Below are positions 25,900-34,915 of a DNA stretch of 64,000 nucleotides, in pieces. Source of the stretch: Amycolatopsis jejuensis (GTDB lineage: Bacteria; Actinomycetota; Actinomycetes; Mycobacteriales; Pseudonocardiaceae); contig NZ_JNYZ01000013.1 in assembly GCF_000717335.1 (NCBI RefSeq), positions 62,001 to 126,000 on the forward strand. The letters are read 5' to 3'. Each line of letters opens with the position of its first letter. Position 1 is the stretch's first letter. A program made the translations under genes and the position numbers. The notes beneath the pieces are model-generated. The model saw nothing but the letters and a program-made list of their open reading frames with translations, did not search any database and had not been told where the DNA came from.

Positions 25900-26637
25900 A
25901 TGAGCAGCCCCACGCGGAGGGGTCGCGCGCGAGCGGCTACCGAACAGGACATCCGGTCGACCGCCCGGCGGCTGCTGGTCGAGCACGGACCGGAGGCGGT
26001 CACGCTGCGGGCGATCGCCCGGGAGCTGGGGATCACCGCCCCCGCCCTGTACCGCTACTACGAATCGCGGGACGACCTGCTCGAGAACCTCCGCCTAGAC
26101 GTCTGCGCCGATCTCGCCGCCGGTCTGGCCGAGGACATCGCCGACCTCCAGGACGAGGGCCTGCTGCAGTTGTTCGCAATCTGCAAGGGTTTCCGTCGCT
26201 GGGCACTCACCCACACCAAGGAGTTCACGCTGGTGTTCGCGTCGCCGACGGGTGGCACCGGCACCGCGACCGGCAGCGCGTTGCACCGCCTCGACGAGCC
26301 GTTCGGCCGGATCTTCCTCGCCAGCGCCGGGCACGTGCTCGCGCAGCACGACCTGGTGATGCCACCGAACGACGTGGTCCCGCCCGAACTCCGCGACGAC
26401 CTCACCGCCTTCCAGCAGGACCTGCTCACGGTGCTCGCCGAGTCCGGGCGGGAAATCCCGCCGGAGAAGCTGGACCTCGGGCTCACGTACCTGATGATCA
26501 CCTTCTGGGCACGGCTCTACGGCCACGTGACCCTCGAGGTCTTCGGCAACTACCCGATCCCGGTGTCCAAACCGGACGTCCTGTTCGACGCCATGCTCAC
26601 CGACCTCGCCCGCGACGTCGGCCTCTACTCCGGCTAG
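25900..26637 (+). CDS. TetR/AcrR-family transcriptional regulator
   Basis: 245 residues. The N-terminal helix-turn-helix reads DIRSTARRLLVEHGPEAVTLRAIARELGITAPALYRYYESRDDLLE, the classical TetR recognition region. The ligand-binding C-terminal domain (FRRWALTHTKEFTLVFASP...) matches the WHG-type TetR subgroup. ATG 25900. The target is unknown; it faces rbsK divergently and precedes an SDR relic, so it could originally have controlled the now-broken dehydrogenase. Confidence 0.9.
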   Translation: MSSPTRRGRARAATEQDIRSTARRLLVEHGPEAVTLRAIARELGITAPALYRYYESRDDLLENLRLDVCADLAAGLAEDIADLQDEGLLQLFAICKGFRRWALTHTKEFTLVFASPTGGTGTATGSALHRLDEPFGRIFLASAGHVLAQHDLVMPPNDVVPPELRDDLTAFQQDLLTVLAESGREIPPEKLDLGLTYLMITFWARLYGHVTLEVFGNYPIPVSKPDVLFDAMLTDLARDVGLYSG

Positions 26638-26866
26638 GGCGTGTGCCCGCCGTCCACCGAAACGGTCGCGGCGGTGACGTACGAACTGGCCGGATCGGCA
26701 AGGAAGGCCACGGTCTCCACCACCTCGTCCGGCGAGCCGTAGCGCCCGACCGCGGTCATCGCGGACTTGCTCACCGCGTACAACATTCCCGGCCCGGGCA
26801 CGCGATCGGTGACGCAACTGCCGACCCGATTCCGCGGCTGCTGCCGGTCACCAGAGCTCGTGACGC
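26638..26866 (-). pseudogene. Short-chain dehydrogenase relic with internal deletions
   Basis: Three fragments of an SDR lie in order within about 230 bases. The first is RALVTGSSRGIGSAVA (cofactor-binding TGxxxGIG, about 26860-26820). In another frame comes MLYAVSKSAMTAVG (catalytic YxxxK, about 26790-26745). It is joined directly to RYGSPDEVVETVAFLADP...VTAATVSVDGGHTP, the family's C terminus, ending at 26638. A normal SDR has about 130 residues between the first two pieces and about 60 between the last two. No start codon or continuous frame remains. The 5' edge abuts the leuS stop. Confidence 0.8.
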
Positions 26867-29752
26867 TTACAGGACGATGTTGACCAGCCGCCCCGGTACC
26901 ACGATCACCTTGCGCGGCGTCTTGTCCCCGACCAGCGCGGCGATCTTCTCGTCGGCCAGCGCCGCGGCCTGCACCGCGTCGTTCGCGGCGTCGGCGGCCA
27001 CCGTGACTCGCGAGCGGACCTTGCCGTTGACCTGGATCGGGTACTCCACCGAGTCCTCGACCAGGTACTTCTCGTCCACCACCGGGAACGGCCCGTGCAC
27101 CAGCGAGTCGGCGTGGCCCATCCGGTGCCACAGCTCCTCGGCGATGTGCGGGGCCAGCGGGGCCAGCAGCAGCACCAGCGGTTCGGCCAGCTCGCGCGGG
27201 GTCTCCGCGGTCGCGCCGTACGCCTTGGTCAGGTGGTTGTTCAGCTCGATCAGCTTCGCGCCCGCGGTGTTGAACCGCATTTCCGCGTAGTCCTCGCGCA
27301 CGCCGGCAATGGTGCGGTGCACCAGTTTCCGGTCGGCCTCGGTTGCCTCGTCCGCGGAAACCCGCAGCTCGCCGGTCTGCTCGTCGATCAGCAACCGCCA
27401 CAGCCGCTGCAGGAACCGGTGCGCGCCGACGACGTCCTTGGTCGCCCACGGCCGCGACATGTCCAGCGGGCCCATGGACATCTCGTACAGCCGGAAGGTG
27501 TCCGCGCCGTACGTCTCGGACATCTCGTCCGGCGTCACGACGTTCTTCAGGCTCTTGCCCATTTTCCCGTACTCCTGGCTGACTTCCTCGTCACCCAGGT
27601 AGAACTTGCCGTCGCGCTCGACGACGTCCTCCGCAGGCACGTACACGCCGCGCTGGTCGGTGTAGGCGAACGCCTCGATGTAGCCCTGGTTGAACAGCCG
27701 CCGGTACGGCTCCTTCGACGACACGTGGCCCAAGTCGTACAACACCTTGTGCCAGAACCGCGAATACAGCAGGTGCAGCACCGCATGCTCGACACCGCCG
27801 ACGTACAGGTCGACGCCGCCCGGGTCATCCACGCCGTGCTCGGCCGGGCGCGGGCCCAGCCAGTACGCCTCGTTTTCCGGCGCACAGAACACATCCTGGC
27901 TCGCCGGGTCGACGTACCGCAGCTGGTACCAGCAGGATCCGGCCCACTGCGGCATCACGTTGGTGTCGCGGCGGTACTTCTTCGGCCCGTCACCCAGATC
28001 CAGCGTGACCTCGACCCAGTCACCCGCGCGCGACAACGGCGGCGAGGGCTCGGAATCGGCGTCGTCCGGGTCGAAGGTCCTCGGCGAGTAGTCGTCGATT
28101 TCCGGCAGTACCACGGGCAGCTGGTCTTCCGGCAGCGCGATCGGCAGGCCGGACTCGTCGTACACGATCGGGAACGGCTCGCCCCAGTACCGCTGGCGGG
28201 CGAACAGCCAGTCGCGCAGCTTGTACTGCACGGTGCCTTCGCCGTGGCCGTTTTCCTCCAGCCAGGAGATGATCGTCTTCTTCGCGTCGGCGACGCCCAT
28301 GCCGTTCAGGCTCACCGTGTCGTTGGCGGAGTTGATCGCCGGACCGTCGCCGGTGAACGCCTCGCCCTCGAACCCCTCGCCGGGGTCGACCGTGCGGACG
28401 ATGTCCAGCTCGAACTTCTTCGCGAAGTCGTAGTCACGCTGGTCCTGCGCGGGCACCGCCATGATCGCGCCGGTGCCGTAGCCCATCAGCACGTAGTCGC
28501 CGACGAAGACCGGGATTTCCTTGCCGTTCACCGGGTTCACCGCGAAAGTGCCGGTGAAGACGCCGGTCTTGTCCTTGTTCTCCTGACGGTCCAAATCGGA
28601 CTTGCGCGCCGCCGCCGCGCGGTAGGCCGCGATGGCCTCGGCAGGCGTGGCGGCACCGCCGGTCCAGCTTTCCGGGTGCTCGCCCGGCCACTTCGCCGCG
28701 GTCAGCTTCTCCACCAGCGGGTGCTCCGGCGCGATCACCATGTACGTTGCGCCGAACAGCGTGTCCGGCCGCGTCGTGAAGACCTCGATCTTCTCGTCCC
28801 CGGCGGCAAACGCCACGCGCGCGCCCTGCGAGCGGCCGACCCAGTTGCGCTGCATGGACTTGACCTTCTCCGGCCAGTCCAGCAGGTCCAGGTCGTCGAC
28901 CAGGCGGTCGGCGTACGCGGTGATCCGCATCATCCATTGCCGCAGGCTCTTGCGGAACACCGGGAAGTTGCCGCGATCGCTGCGGCCGTCCGCGGTCACC
29001 TCCTCGTTCGCGACGACGGTGCCCAAGCCGGGCGCCCAGTTCACCGGCGCCTCGGAGATGTAGACCAGCCGGTGGTCGTCGATGACCTTGCGCTGCTCGA
29101 CGTTGCTCAGCTCGGCCCACGGGCGGCCGTCGGGCGTCTCGCGCTCACCCGCGGCGTACGCCTTCTCCAGTTCCTCGATCGGGCGCGCCTTGCGGGCGTC
29201 CTCGTCGTAGTAGGAGTTGAAGATCTGCAGGAAGATCCACTGGGTCCACTTGTAGTAGTCCGGATCGATCGTCTCGACCGACCGGCGCTCGTCGTGGCCC
29301 AGCCCCAGCCGCCGCAGCTGGCGGCGCATGGTGGCGATGTTCTGCTCGGTGGTGGTGCGCGGATGCGTGCCGGTCTGCACCGCGTACTGCTCGGCGGGCA
29401 GGCCGAACGCGTCGTAGCCCAGCGTGTGCAGCACGTTGCGGCCGATCATCCGGTGGTAGCGGGCGTACACGTCGGTGCCGATGTAGCCCAGCGGGTGCCC
29501 GACGTGCAGCCCGGACCCCGACGGGTACGGGAACATGTCCTGCACGAACAGCTTGTCCGACGGCACCGGCTCACCCTCGTCGGCGAGCGGCCCGACCGGG
29601 TTCGGCGCGTGGTAGGTGCCGTGGTCGGACCAGTGGTCCTGCCAGCGCTGCTCGATCTGCCCGGCCAGCTCCGCGGTGTAACGGAACGGCGGCAGCTGCT
29701 CGCCGTCCGCCGCGCTGTGCGCCGTGGCACCAGTGTCGGTGGACCCTGTCAT
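26867..29752 (-). CDS. leuS: Leucyl-tRNA synthetase
   Basis: 961 residues, class Ia synthetase that charges tRNA-Leu. The HIGH-type motif is in [21 protein letters not shown] near residue 70, a large editing domain (CP1) follows, and the KMSKS-type motif appears as KMGKSLKNV around residue 735. The C-terminal anticodon-binding and tail domains are complete. ATG 29752 is preceded by GGAGGAAG. Upstream lie a Leu-rich leader peptide and a nested hairpin, suggesting control by leucyl-tRNA supply. Confidence 0.97.
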   Translation of the reverse strand: MTGSTDTGATAHSAADGEQLPPFRYTAELAGQIEQRWQDHWSDHGTYHAPNPVGPLADEGEPVPSDKLFVQDMFPYPSGSGLHVGHPLGYIGTDVYARYHRMIGRNVLHTLGYDAFGLPAEQYAVQTGTHPRTTTEQNIATMRRQLRRLGLGHDERRSVETIDPDYYKWTQWIFLQIFNSYYDEDARKARPIEELEKAYAAGERETPDGRPWAELSNVEQRKVIDDHRLVYISEAPVNWAPGLGTVVANEEVTADGRSDRGNFPVFRKSLRQWMMRITAYADRLVDDLDLLDWPEKVKSMQRNWVGRSQGARVAFAAGDEKIEVFTTRPDTLFGATYMVIAPEHPLVEKLTAAKWPGEHPESWTGGAATPAEAIAAYRAAAARKSDLDRQENKDKTGVFTGTFAVNPVNGKEIPVFVGDYVLMGYGTGAIMAVPAQDQRDYDFAKKFELDIVRTVDPGEGFEGEAFTGDGPAINSANDTVSLNGMGVADAKKTIISWLEENGHGEGTVQYKLRDWLFARQRYWGEPFPIVYDESGLPIALPEDQLPVVLPEIDDYSPRTFDPDDADSEPSPPLSRAGDWVEVTLDLGDGPKKYRRDTNVMPQWAGSCWYQLRYVDPASQDVFCAPENEAYWLGPRPAEHGVDDPGGVDLYVGGVEHAVLHLLYSRFWHKVLYDLGHVSSKEPYRRLFNQGYIEAFAYTDQRGVYVPAEDVVERDGKFYLGDEEVSQEYGKMGKSLKNVVTPDEMSETYGADTFRLYEMSMGPLDMSRPWATKDVVGAHRFLQRLWRLLIDEQTGELRVSADEATEADRKLVHRTIAGVREDYAEMRFNTAGAKLIELNNHLTKAYGATAETPRELAEPLVLLLAPLAPHIAEELWHRMGHADSLVHGPFPVVDEKYLVEDSVEYPIQVNGKVRSRVTVAADAANDAVQAAALADEKIAALVGDKTPRKVIVVPGRLVNIVL

Positions 29753-29792
29753 CGCCGTCTTCCTCCGTGTCGAGCCACTCCAGAAACAACTC

Positions 29793-29822
29793 GACCCCCC
29801 AAGCCCGAGGGCATGAGGGGTC
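29793..29822 (-). promoter_or_regulatory. Nested hairpin in the leuS leader, possible attenuator
   Basis: On the minus strand GACCCC...GGGGTC (29822-29817 with 29798-29793) encloses GCCC/GGGC and is followed by GAGTTGTTTC. A shorter GGTC/GACC hairpin precedes it just after the leader peptide stop. This arrangement fits a terminator with a competing upstream stem. Whether it truly terminates is untested. Confidence 0.5.
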
Positions 29823-29850
29823 GCCGCGCCGGCCCGGTCATCCGACCAGG

Positions 29851-29889
29851 TCAGCGCGGCAGGCCAAGGAGCAGCCGAGCCATGTTCAT
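29851..29889 (-). CDS. Leu-rich leader peptide upstream of leuS
   Basis: A 12-codon frame, [12 protein letters not shown], with four Leu codons (CTG, CTC, CTT, CTG), three consecutive, and its stop at 29851, about 98 bases before leuS. A TACGAT -10-like hexamer ends six bases before the ATG, so the transcript may begin at or next to the start codon, a leaderless arrangement common for actinobacterial leader peptides. Ribosome stalling at the Leu codons when charged tRNA-Leu is scarce would favour read-through into leuS. The peptide was found by eye; no expression evidence. Confidence 0.55.
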   Translation of the reverse strand: MNMARLLLGLPR

Positions 29890-29910
29890 GACGTCATCGT
29901 AACGCCCTGG

Positions 29911-31065
29911 TCAAAGCCGTTCCGACGGGACCGCCAAAGCGACGACCTGGGTCACCTGCGCCGCGGAGAAGTTGTTGTCGCTCACGAGCACGAGACTGCG
30001 CTCACCGCGGGGCAGCCGCGGACCCCAGGTCATCCCCTCGATGTTGTCCACAGTGGACAGTCCGAGGCTCGAAAGGTCCACGAGCAGCTTCTTTTTCACC
30101 GGCTTGACGTGCTTCGCGTTCAACAGCGACGGAGTGTTCAGCACATTGGTGGCCCCGCTGGTGTCGATCTCGAAAATCCGCACCTTGTTGCCGACGCCCG
30201 CGACGAACGAGCGCTCCATCATCAGGAATTTCGTCGGGTCGGCCTGGTTCAGGGCGAGCATCGACGAGACGCCGGTGTCGGCGAACGCGCCGGGCGCCGG
30301 GGTGGTGAAGAGCTTTTCCTGCGGGTACGCGTACTGCGCGAGCAAGTGCCCACCGCGGGTCTGCAGCGTGATCCGCGACAGCGCACCCGACGTCGGGGTG
30401 GGCGGCGGACCGTCCTGCAGCAGCGGAGCCTCGACCTCGCTGGCCAGCAGCGTGCCGAAGCCGGTGTAGGTGAGGCCTTCGAGGACGTAATTACGGCGTG
30501 GGCCGGCGTCGGGGGTCATCCGCTCGTTGGCGGGAAGCGGCAGGTCACGGACGTAGTGGCCATCGCGGGTGGCCTCGCGGATCGAGGGCTGGATGAGGTG
30601 GCCGGCGAGCCGGTCGCCTTCCTGTGACCAGGTGTAGTGCCCGGTCCACGGGTCGACGCGCAGCTCCTCCGGGTCGACGGTCTGCGCGTTCTGCGGCGCG
30701 GCCGGGTCGTTCTTGGCGAGCGGCGGGTACGGCGTGCCGTCCGGACGGAGCAGCGGGCTGGTGCCGGTGAAGGTGACCGGGCCGATGCCGTGTGCGTCGA
30801 TCGGGAACTCGGCGGTGTAAAAGCGGGCCGGGTTGATGGCGGAGCGGTCGTCGCAGATGAGGGCGTACCCGCCGGTGCGCGGGTCGAAGTCGATCGACGA
30901 CAGCCCGCCGACGGTCGTGCCCTGGAACTGCAGGTTGTGCGGCACGATCTGCTCGCCGAGGAGCCGGACCGGACGTGGTGCGGCGTCAGCGGTGCTTGGG
31001 ACGAGCAATGACAGCGTGACGATTCCGGCGGCAGCGAGCAGCCGGGGTCTCGTGGACGAAGACAT
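29911..31065 (-). CDS. Secreted esterase-like activity of phytase family protein
   Basis: 384 residues, exported (signal peptide LLAAAGIVTLSLLVPSTADA-A). The start at ATG 31065 puts the positive residues directly before the hydrophobic core; the longer frame to 31101 adds 12 residues without signal character. The mature protein shows the family's pattern: GLSSIDFDPRTGGYALICDDRS, DPEELRVD, NYVLEGLTYTG, and IEGMTWGPRLPRGERSLVLVSDNNFS, typical of calcium-binding phytase-like propellers. The substrate is unknown; it may be a phosphoester. Confidence 0.87.
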   Translation of the reverse strand: MSSSTRPRLLAAAGIVTLSLLVPSTADAAPRPVRLLGEQIVPHNLQFQGTTVGGLSSIDFDPRTGGYALICDDRSAINPARFYTAEFPIDAHGIGPVTFTGTSPLLRPDGTPYPPLAKNDPAAPQNAQTVDPEELRVDPWTGHYTWSQEGDRLAGHLIQPSIREATRDGHYVRDLPLPANERMTPDAGPRRNYVLEGLTYTGFGTLLASEVEAPLLQDGPPPTPTSGALSRITLQTRGGHLLAQYAYPQEKLFTTPAPGAFADTGVSSMLALNQADPTKFLMMERSFVAGVGNKVRIFEIDTSGATNVLNTPSLLNAKHVKPVKKKLLVDLSSLGLSTVDNIEGMTWGPRLPRGERSLVLVSDNNFSAAQVTQVVALAVPSERL

Positions 31066-31130
31066 GGCCCGTAGCACAGCGGACGAGGGTATCCGGGACA
31101 TGGCCGCGAGGTCACGCTTATCCTCATGCG

Positions 31131-31544
31131 GTGTTCGTTATCGCGCTCGTCCCGATCGTGCTCGGTGCCGTCGTCGGCTGGGGTGGTTTCCTCGGTTTGC
31201 GCGAACGGCTGACCCGGGCAAGCGGTACCGGAGTCCGTACAGCGGCTTCGCTGCGCAGCGAAGCGGCGTTCAAGCTGGCCAACCACGTGGCCGGAATCCC
31301 GACGCTGGCCGGCGGCGCCGTCGCGGTGGTCGCCGGACTCGCCGGGCTCGCCATGCCCACGACGGCGGGTCTCGTGGCAGCCGCGGTGGTGGGAGTGCTG
31401 GGACTGGCGGTGATGGTGCTGGCCGGTGCCCGGCTCGGCGCCCGCGCCGCGCTCACCGTGCCCGCGCCCGCACCCGCTGGTTGCAGTGGCTGCGCGTGCG
31501 GCGCCGGCGGCTGCGGAGTACTGCAGAAGGCCGACGAGGCCTAG
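31131..31544 (+). CDS. SdpI-like membrane protein with Cys-rich tail
   Basis: 137 residues. An N-terminal helix (VIALVPIVLGAVVGWGGFLGL) is followed by an SdpI/YhfL-like motif (GVRTAASLRSEAAFKLANHVAG) and two further helices. SdpI proteins give immunity to the SDP toxin in Bacillus; actinobacterial relatives are uncharacterised. The C terminus ends CSGCACGAGGCG, four Cys within 12 residues, unusual for the family and possibly metal-binding. GTG 31131. Its last four bases overlap the convergent YqgE gene. Confidence 0.7.
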   Translation: MFVIALVPIVLGAVVGWGGFLGLRERLTRASGTGVRTAASLRSEAAFKLANHVAGIPTLAGGAVAVVAGLAGLAMPTTAGLVAAAVVGVLGLAVMVLAGARLGARAALTVPAPAPAGCSGCACGAGGCGVLQKADEA

Positions 31545-32206
31545 TTGCGCTGCAGGTCGCCCGGATGGGTGGCCAGCAACGCAAGCGGTACCCCCTGACG
31601 GCGCAGCACCTGACCCCACAGGTCACGGCTGGGCGGCGCGAGAATGTCACTCGGCAACGCGGGGACGATCACCCAGTCCTCACGCTCGATCTCGCCCGCA
31701 AGCTGCCCGGAGTCCCACCCGGCGTACCCGGCGAACACGCGTACGCCGCGGACTTTCGGCACCAGCACCTCGGGATCGCTGTCCAGATCGACCAGCGCAA
31801 CCGGCCCCCGCACGGCCACGACGCCCGGCACACTCGCCGCGGTCTCGCCGGTCCGGAGCGCCGCGAGACACAGCGCAGTCTTCTTGTCGACCGGCCCGCC
31901 GACGAACACCGACTGCGGCTCCGCGACATGCCCACCCCAGCCGGGTAAGACGTCGTGCACGGGAACGTCACTGGGCCGGTTGAGCACCACCCCGAGCGTG
32001 CCCTCCGCCCGATGGTCGATCACGAACACCACGGTCCGCTTGAAGTTCGGGTCGAACATCGTGGGTGCGGCGACCAGGAGCGTTCCCGGTTCAACCTCGG
32101 CGTCCGCTGGCACGCCGACAATGATCCCATCACCCGCGGAGGGAAATCCGCCCGGCACGGGAACACCAGCCACAGGAGCCCCGTTGGGAACAGTAGGCCG
32201 GTGCAC
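31541..32206 (-). CDS. YqgE/AlgH (UPF0301) family protein
   Basis: 221 residues as opened; family members are nearer 190, so GTG 32113 (starting before PADAEVEPGTLLVAAP) is a reasonable alternative. Conserved motifs: GTLLVAAPTMFDPNFKRTVVFVIDH, GTLGVVLNRPSDVPVHDVLP, VFVGGPVDKKTALCLA, and FAGYAGWDSGQLAGEIEREDW. The biochemical role of the family is unresolved. The 3' end overlaps the SdpI-like gene on the other strand by four bases. Confidence 0.9.
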   Translation of the reverse strand: MHRPTVPNGAPVAGVPVPGGFPSAGDGIIVGVPADAEVEPGTLLVAAPTMFDPNFKRTVVFVIDHRAEGTLGVVLNRPSDVPVHDVLPGWGGHVAEPQSVFVGGPVDKKTALCLAALRTGETAASVPGVVAVRGPVALVDLDSDPEVLVPKVRGVRVFAGYAGWDSGQLAGEIEREDWVIVPALPSDILAPPSRDLWGQVLRRQGVPLALLATHPGDLQRN

Positions 32207-32882
32207 TCGTGTCCCCCGGGCTCACTGAAGAACCGCCTTTGTGGAATACCGTACGGCCGGAGCCACACTGCGCCAAGCCGCCGAGAGGCGACCCGAGTGC
32301 ACCGGTTGGGGGTCTGTGTTCGGCGCTTTTGGCGCCTTCCCTCCGCAACCGGTGCCTTTCTCCCGGGGGGCCGAGCCCCCCGGACCCCCGCGGTGCTTAT
32401 CGTTCCGGTTTTCGGGTTGGCGGGGCTGGCGCCCCTTTGGCTCGGGTCGGTGACGTCCTTTTTCTCTGTTGTGCGCGTCTGTCGGTTTGGGTCGTCCCAG
32501 TTCGATCCACGTCGCGGACCCCAACCGCTGGCGCCCCGCCGACTCAGGTCGATCCACCTGGCGGGATGGACTCCGTTCCCGCGACTGCGGCGCCAGCGTT
32601 CGCTGTGGCCGTCGGAGGGTTCTCAAGCCAGCTGGCTCAGCTGGCCAACTCTGGTCCCGCGACCGCCACACACCACCACCAACCTCAGGCGCCCGACGGA
32701 ATCCGACCTGCCGGGCCCCGCCAGCGAGCCCCGGTCTAGTCAGGGCTGGGGTCTCGGGGCGGCTTCGTTGCATGCGGGGCTGGCGTCGGCGGTAGTCAGT
32801 GTGCTGGGTTCGGCCGACTTTCGTTCCGCGGCCGTCGCCTGCCTGGGCTTCTTGTCCGGTGGGTCTCGATAGGGTTGGGGGC
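32207..32882. other. 676-base non-coding region
   Basis: No frame here has normal codon bias or homology I recognise. It contains the hairpin cluster at 32299-32383 (listed separately), a T-rich stretch near 32455-32470, and otherwise unremarkable GC-rich sequence up to the MFS gene. Confidence 0.6.
32299..32383. repeat. Cluster of three inverted repeats
   Basis: GCACCGGTTG (32299-32308) pairs perfectly with 32346-32355 and encloses GGCGC-TTTTG-GCGCC; CCTTTCT follows. Eight bases on, CCGGGGGGC (32363-32371) pairs with GCCCCCCGG (32375-32383). It may be a terminator or a REP-like repeated element. It lies more than 90 bases upstream of yqgE, between it and the MFS gene. Confidence 0.55.
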
Positions 32883-34202
32883 GTGGCTCGGGTGGTGGGG
32901 GAGCGGGGCGGGGCTCGGGGGCTGGTTCGTGATCCGCAGTTTCGGCGGTTGTTGTTCACTCGCTTCGCGGCGCAGTGGGGCGACGGGGTTTACCGGGCCG
33001 GGCTCGCCGGGGCCGTGTTGTTCAATCCCGAGCGGGCGGCTGACCCGCTGGCCATTGCGGAAGGGTTTGCGGCTCTTCTGCTGCCCTATTCGCTCGTCGG
33101 GCCGTTTGCCGGGGCGCTGCTCGACCGGTGGGATCGGCGGCGGGTGCTCGTGTTCGCCAACGTCGTGCGGGTGGGGGCGATCGTGGCGTCCGCGGTGGCG
33201 GTCGGGACCGGGGCCGGGGGGATCGGGTTGTTTTCGCTTGCGCTCCTTGCCGAGGGGGTTACCCGGTTCATCGGGTCCGGGTTGTCCGCCGCGTTGCCGC
33301 ACGTGGTCGCGCCCGAGAGGGTGGTCTCCGGGAATGCGCTGGCGGCCACGCTCGGGTCGGCGATTGCGGTCGTCGGGGGTGGGTGTGCGATCGGGTTGCG
33401 GGCGGTTTTCGGGTCCGGGGACGTCGGTTCGGCCGAGACCACCGCGTTTGCCGCGGCCGGAGCACTGCTGTCGGCGTTCCTGGCGCACCGGTTCGCGAAA
33501 GGTGTGCTCGGGCCGACGGTCGTCGACGAACCGACCAACCCGGTGCTCGCCGTTGCGCGTGGGCTCGCGGACGGGGCTCGGCATGCGTGGCGTGCGCCCA
33601 GTGTCACGGCCGGGTTCATCGCGCTCTTCGCGCATCGGGCGGCGTACGGGATATCGCTGCTGGTCAGCGTCCTGCTGATGCGCAACTACTTCGCCGACGA
33701 CGGTCTCCTCCGCGCCGGGTTACCCGGGCTCGGGCAGATGGTCGGGTTCGCCGGGATCGGGATTCTCCTGGCCGGCGTCTTCACCGCGCGGCTGATCCGC
33801 GCGTTCGGCCGCCTCCGCACGGTCCTCGGGGCGCTTCTTCTCGCCGCTCTCGCGCAGGCCGGGCTCGGGCTGCCGATGCTGCTGCCACCGGCACTCGTCG
33901 CTTCCTTCCTGATCACCGGTGCCGGGCAGGTGCTGAAACTGTGCGTCGACTCGTCGGTACAGCTCGACGTCGCCGACGAAGCCCGTGGCCGCGTCTTCGC
34001 GTTGTACGACACCCTCTTCAACATCACCCAGGTCGCGGCGGTCGCGGTTGCGGCGATTTTCGTCCCGGACAACGGACATTCGCGCGGCCTGATGATCGCG
34101 GCAACCGTGCTCTACCTGCTGGGTGGCGCCGGATACGTGCTGGCCCGGCGGCGGCACGCCGATTCGCTGCCGCAAACCGTTGAGCCTCAAGCGGGGTCGT
34201 AA
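32883..34202 (+). CDS. MFS transporter
   Basis: 439 residues with about 12 hydrophobic segments. The signature between helices 2 and 3 is visible as FAGALLDRWDRRRVLVFANVVR. LARRRHADSL at the end is a basic cytoplasmic tail. GTG 32883 gives MARVVGERGGARGLVRDPQFRRLLFTRF, a cytoplasmic lead into helix 1; upstream extension is in non-coding sequence. The type resembles enterobactin-exporter or macrolide-efflux MFS members, but the substrate cannot be inferred. Transcribed toward the YbaB/TNT cassette after a 77-base gap. Confidence 0.85.
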   Translation: MARVVGERGGARGLVRDPQFRRLLFTRFAAQWGDGVYRAGLAGAVLFNPERAADPLAIAEGFAALLLPYSLVGPFAGALLDRWDRRRVLVFANVVRVGAIVASAVAVGTGAGGIGLFSLALLAEGVTRFIGSGLSAALPHVVAPERVVSGNALAATLGSAIAVVGGGCAIGLRAVFGSGDVGSAETTAFAAAGALLSAFLAHRFAKGVLGPTVVDEPTNPVLAVARGLADGARHAWRAPSVTAGFIALFAHRAAYGISLLVSVLLMRNYFADDGLLRAGLPGLGQMVGFAGIGILLAGVFTARLIRAFGRLRTVLGALLLAALAQAGLGLPMLLPPALVASFLITGAGQVLKLCVDSSVQLDVADEARGRVFALYDTLFNITQVAAVAVAAIFVPDNGHSRGLMIAATVLYLLGGAGYVLARRRHADSLPQTVEPQAGS

Positions 34203-34279
34203 CTCCCTGTTGGGCACTAGGGTGACGGCTGACCCGGTCGAGTTAATCTCGGCCCGCGCAACCACCACGGGGGGCCACC

Positions 34280-34570
34280 GTGAGCACTATCGGCGACGAC
34301 CGTGCCCGTCTTGACGCCGTCCTGACCTCGCCCGACGGCCTCGTCCGGGCGACCCCGGGCACCGCTGGCACGCTCGGCCGGCTCGAGTTCGCCCCGGACA
34401 CCTTCGAGCGGACGACTCCCGCCCAGCTGGCCGTCATCGTCCAGGCGCTCGTGCAGCAGCTCACCGACGTGCCGGACGCCGCGTTGTCGCAAATGCCCGC
34501 CCCGCGGCCGACCCCGCGGCGCGTCCGTCCGCGTGGACCCGTTCCGCAGAACCGCCGCCGCGGTTCCTGA
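34280..34570 (+). CDS. Small YbaB/EbfC-like protein
   Basis: 96 residues. The middle segment GTLGRLEFAPDTFERTTPAQLAVIVQALVQQL resembles the second half of YbaB/EbfC DNA-binding proteins (a strand followed by a D/E-x(4)-SPEEL helix); the N-terminal helix of the family is short or absent here. The C terminus is Pro/Arg-rich (RRVRPRGPVPQNRRRGS), likely nucleic-acid or protein binding. In actinobacteria, short YbaB relatives often accompany ESX or polymorphic toxin genes, which fits this position. GTG 34280. The homology is suggestive only. Confidence 0.5.
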   Translation: MSTIGDDRARLDAVLTSPDGLVRATPGTAGTLGRLEFAPDTFERTTPAQLAVIVQALVQQLTDVPDAALSQMPAPRPTPRRVRPRGPVPQNRRRGS

Positions 34571-34590
34571 GGCCGTCCTCGCCGGACGGG

Positions 34591-34911
34591 ATGATTCACG
34601 TGGAACCAGCGCTCACCAGGCCAGAGCAGCACGCGCCGGGTGACCTTGCCCGCACGCTGCCGCACAACCGGAGACTCACCCGGTTGGTGGACGGTACCGT
34701 CGTGATGCGATGCGGTGAAGAGCCCGCCAACCTGGTTCATCACCGCGAGGTACGGTTCGCCACGACGCCTCGGCCACTCGAACGGGAGCGAGTGACCCGC
34801 AGTTTTCGTCCCCGGAGATCACTCTGCGTGATCATCGGCGACGCAGTGGCGTACGTACTGCCCAAGCCGATCGCGGAGCACGAGTCCGACGGAAGCCTGG
34901 AGAGGACCTGA
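34591..34911 (+). CDS. Small protein with a shortened TNT-like domain
   Basis: 106 residues. From residue 28 the sequence follows the C-terminal TNT domain of the protein at 37244-39130 nearly position by position: RRLTRLVDGTVVMR with KRIVALPAGTTVAR, NLVHHREVRF with NLVHPVSVRF, RERVTRSFRPRR with RERDRHEYRVQR, and AYVLPKPIAEHESDGSL with AFLLPRPIAHHLESGAL. About 10 residues (the APW segment) are missing. It may be a stand-alone TNT-fold protein, an immunity-like decoy, or a fossil. ATG 34591; the stop is five bases before the next gene, so it is probably in the same transcript. Confidence 0.55.
   Translation: MIHVEPALTRPEQHAPGDLARTLPHNRRLTRLVDGTVVMRCGEEPANLVHHREVRFATTPRPLERERVTRSFRPRRSLCVIIGDAVAYVLPKPIAEHESDGSLERT
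34594..34609. promoter_or_regulatory. Weak parS-like half-matched site
   Basis: ATTCACGTGGAAC, overlapping the first codons of the small TNT-like gene. It matches the GTGGAAC half and most of the other half of the parA-upstream site. It could be coincidence, given that it encodes part of the protein. Confidence 0.35.
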
Positions 34912-34915
34912 GTAG

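Noticed and set aside
27095..29902. 935-codon plus-strand frame opposite leuS
   Set aside because: leuS is unambiguous; the opposite frame has no motifs.
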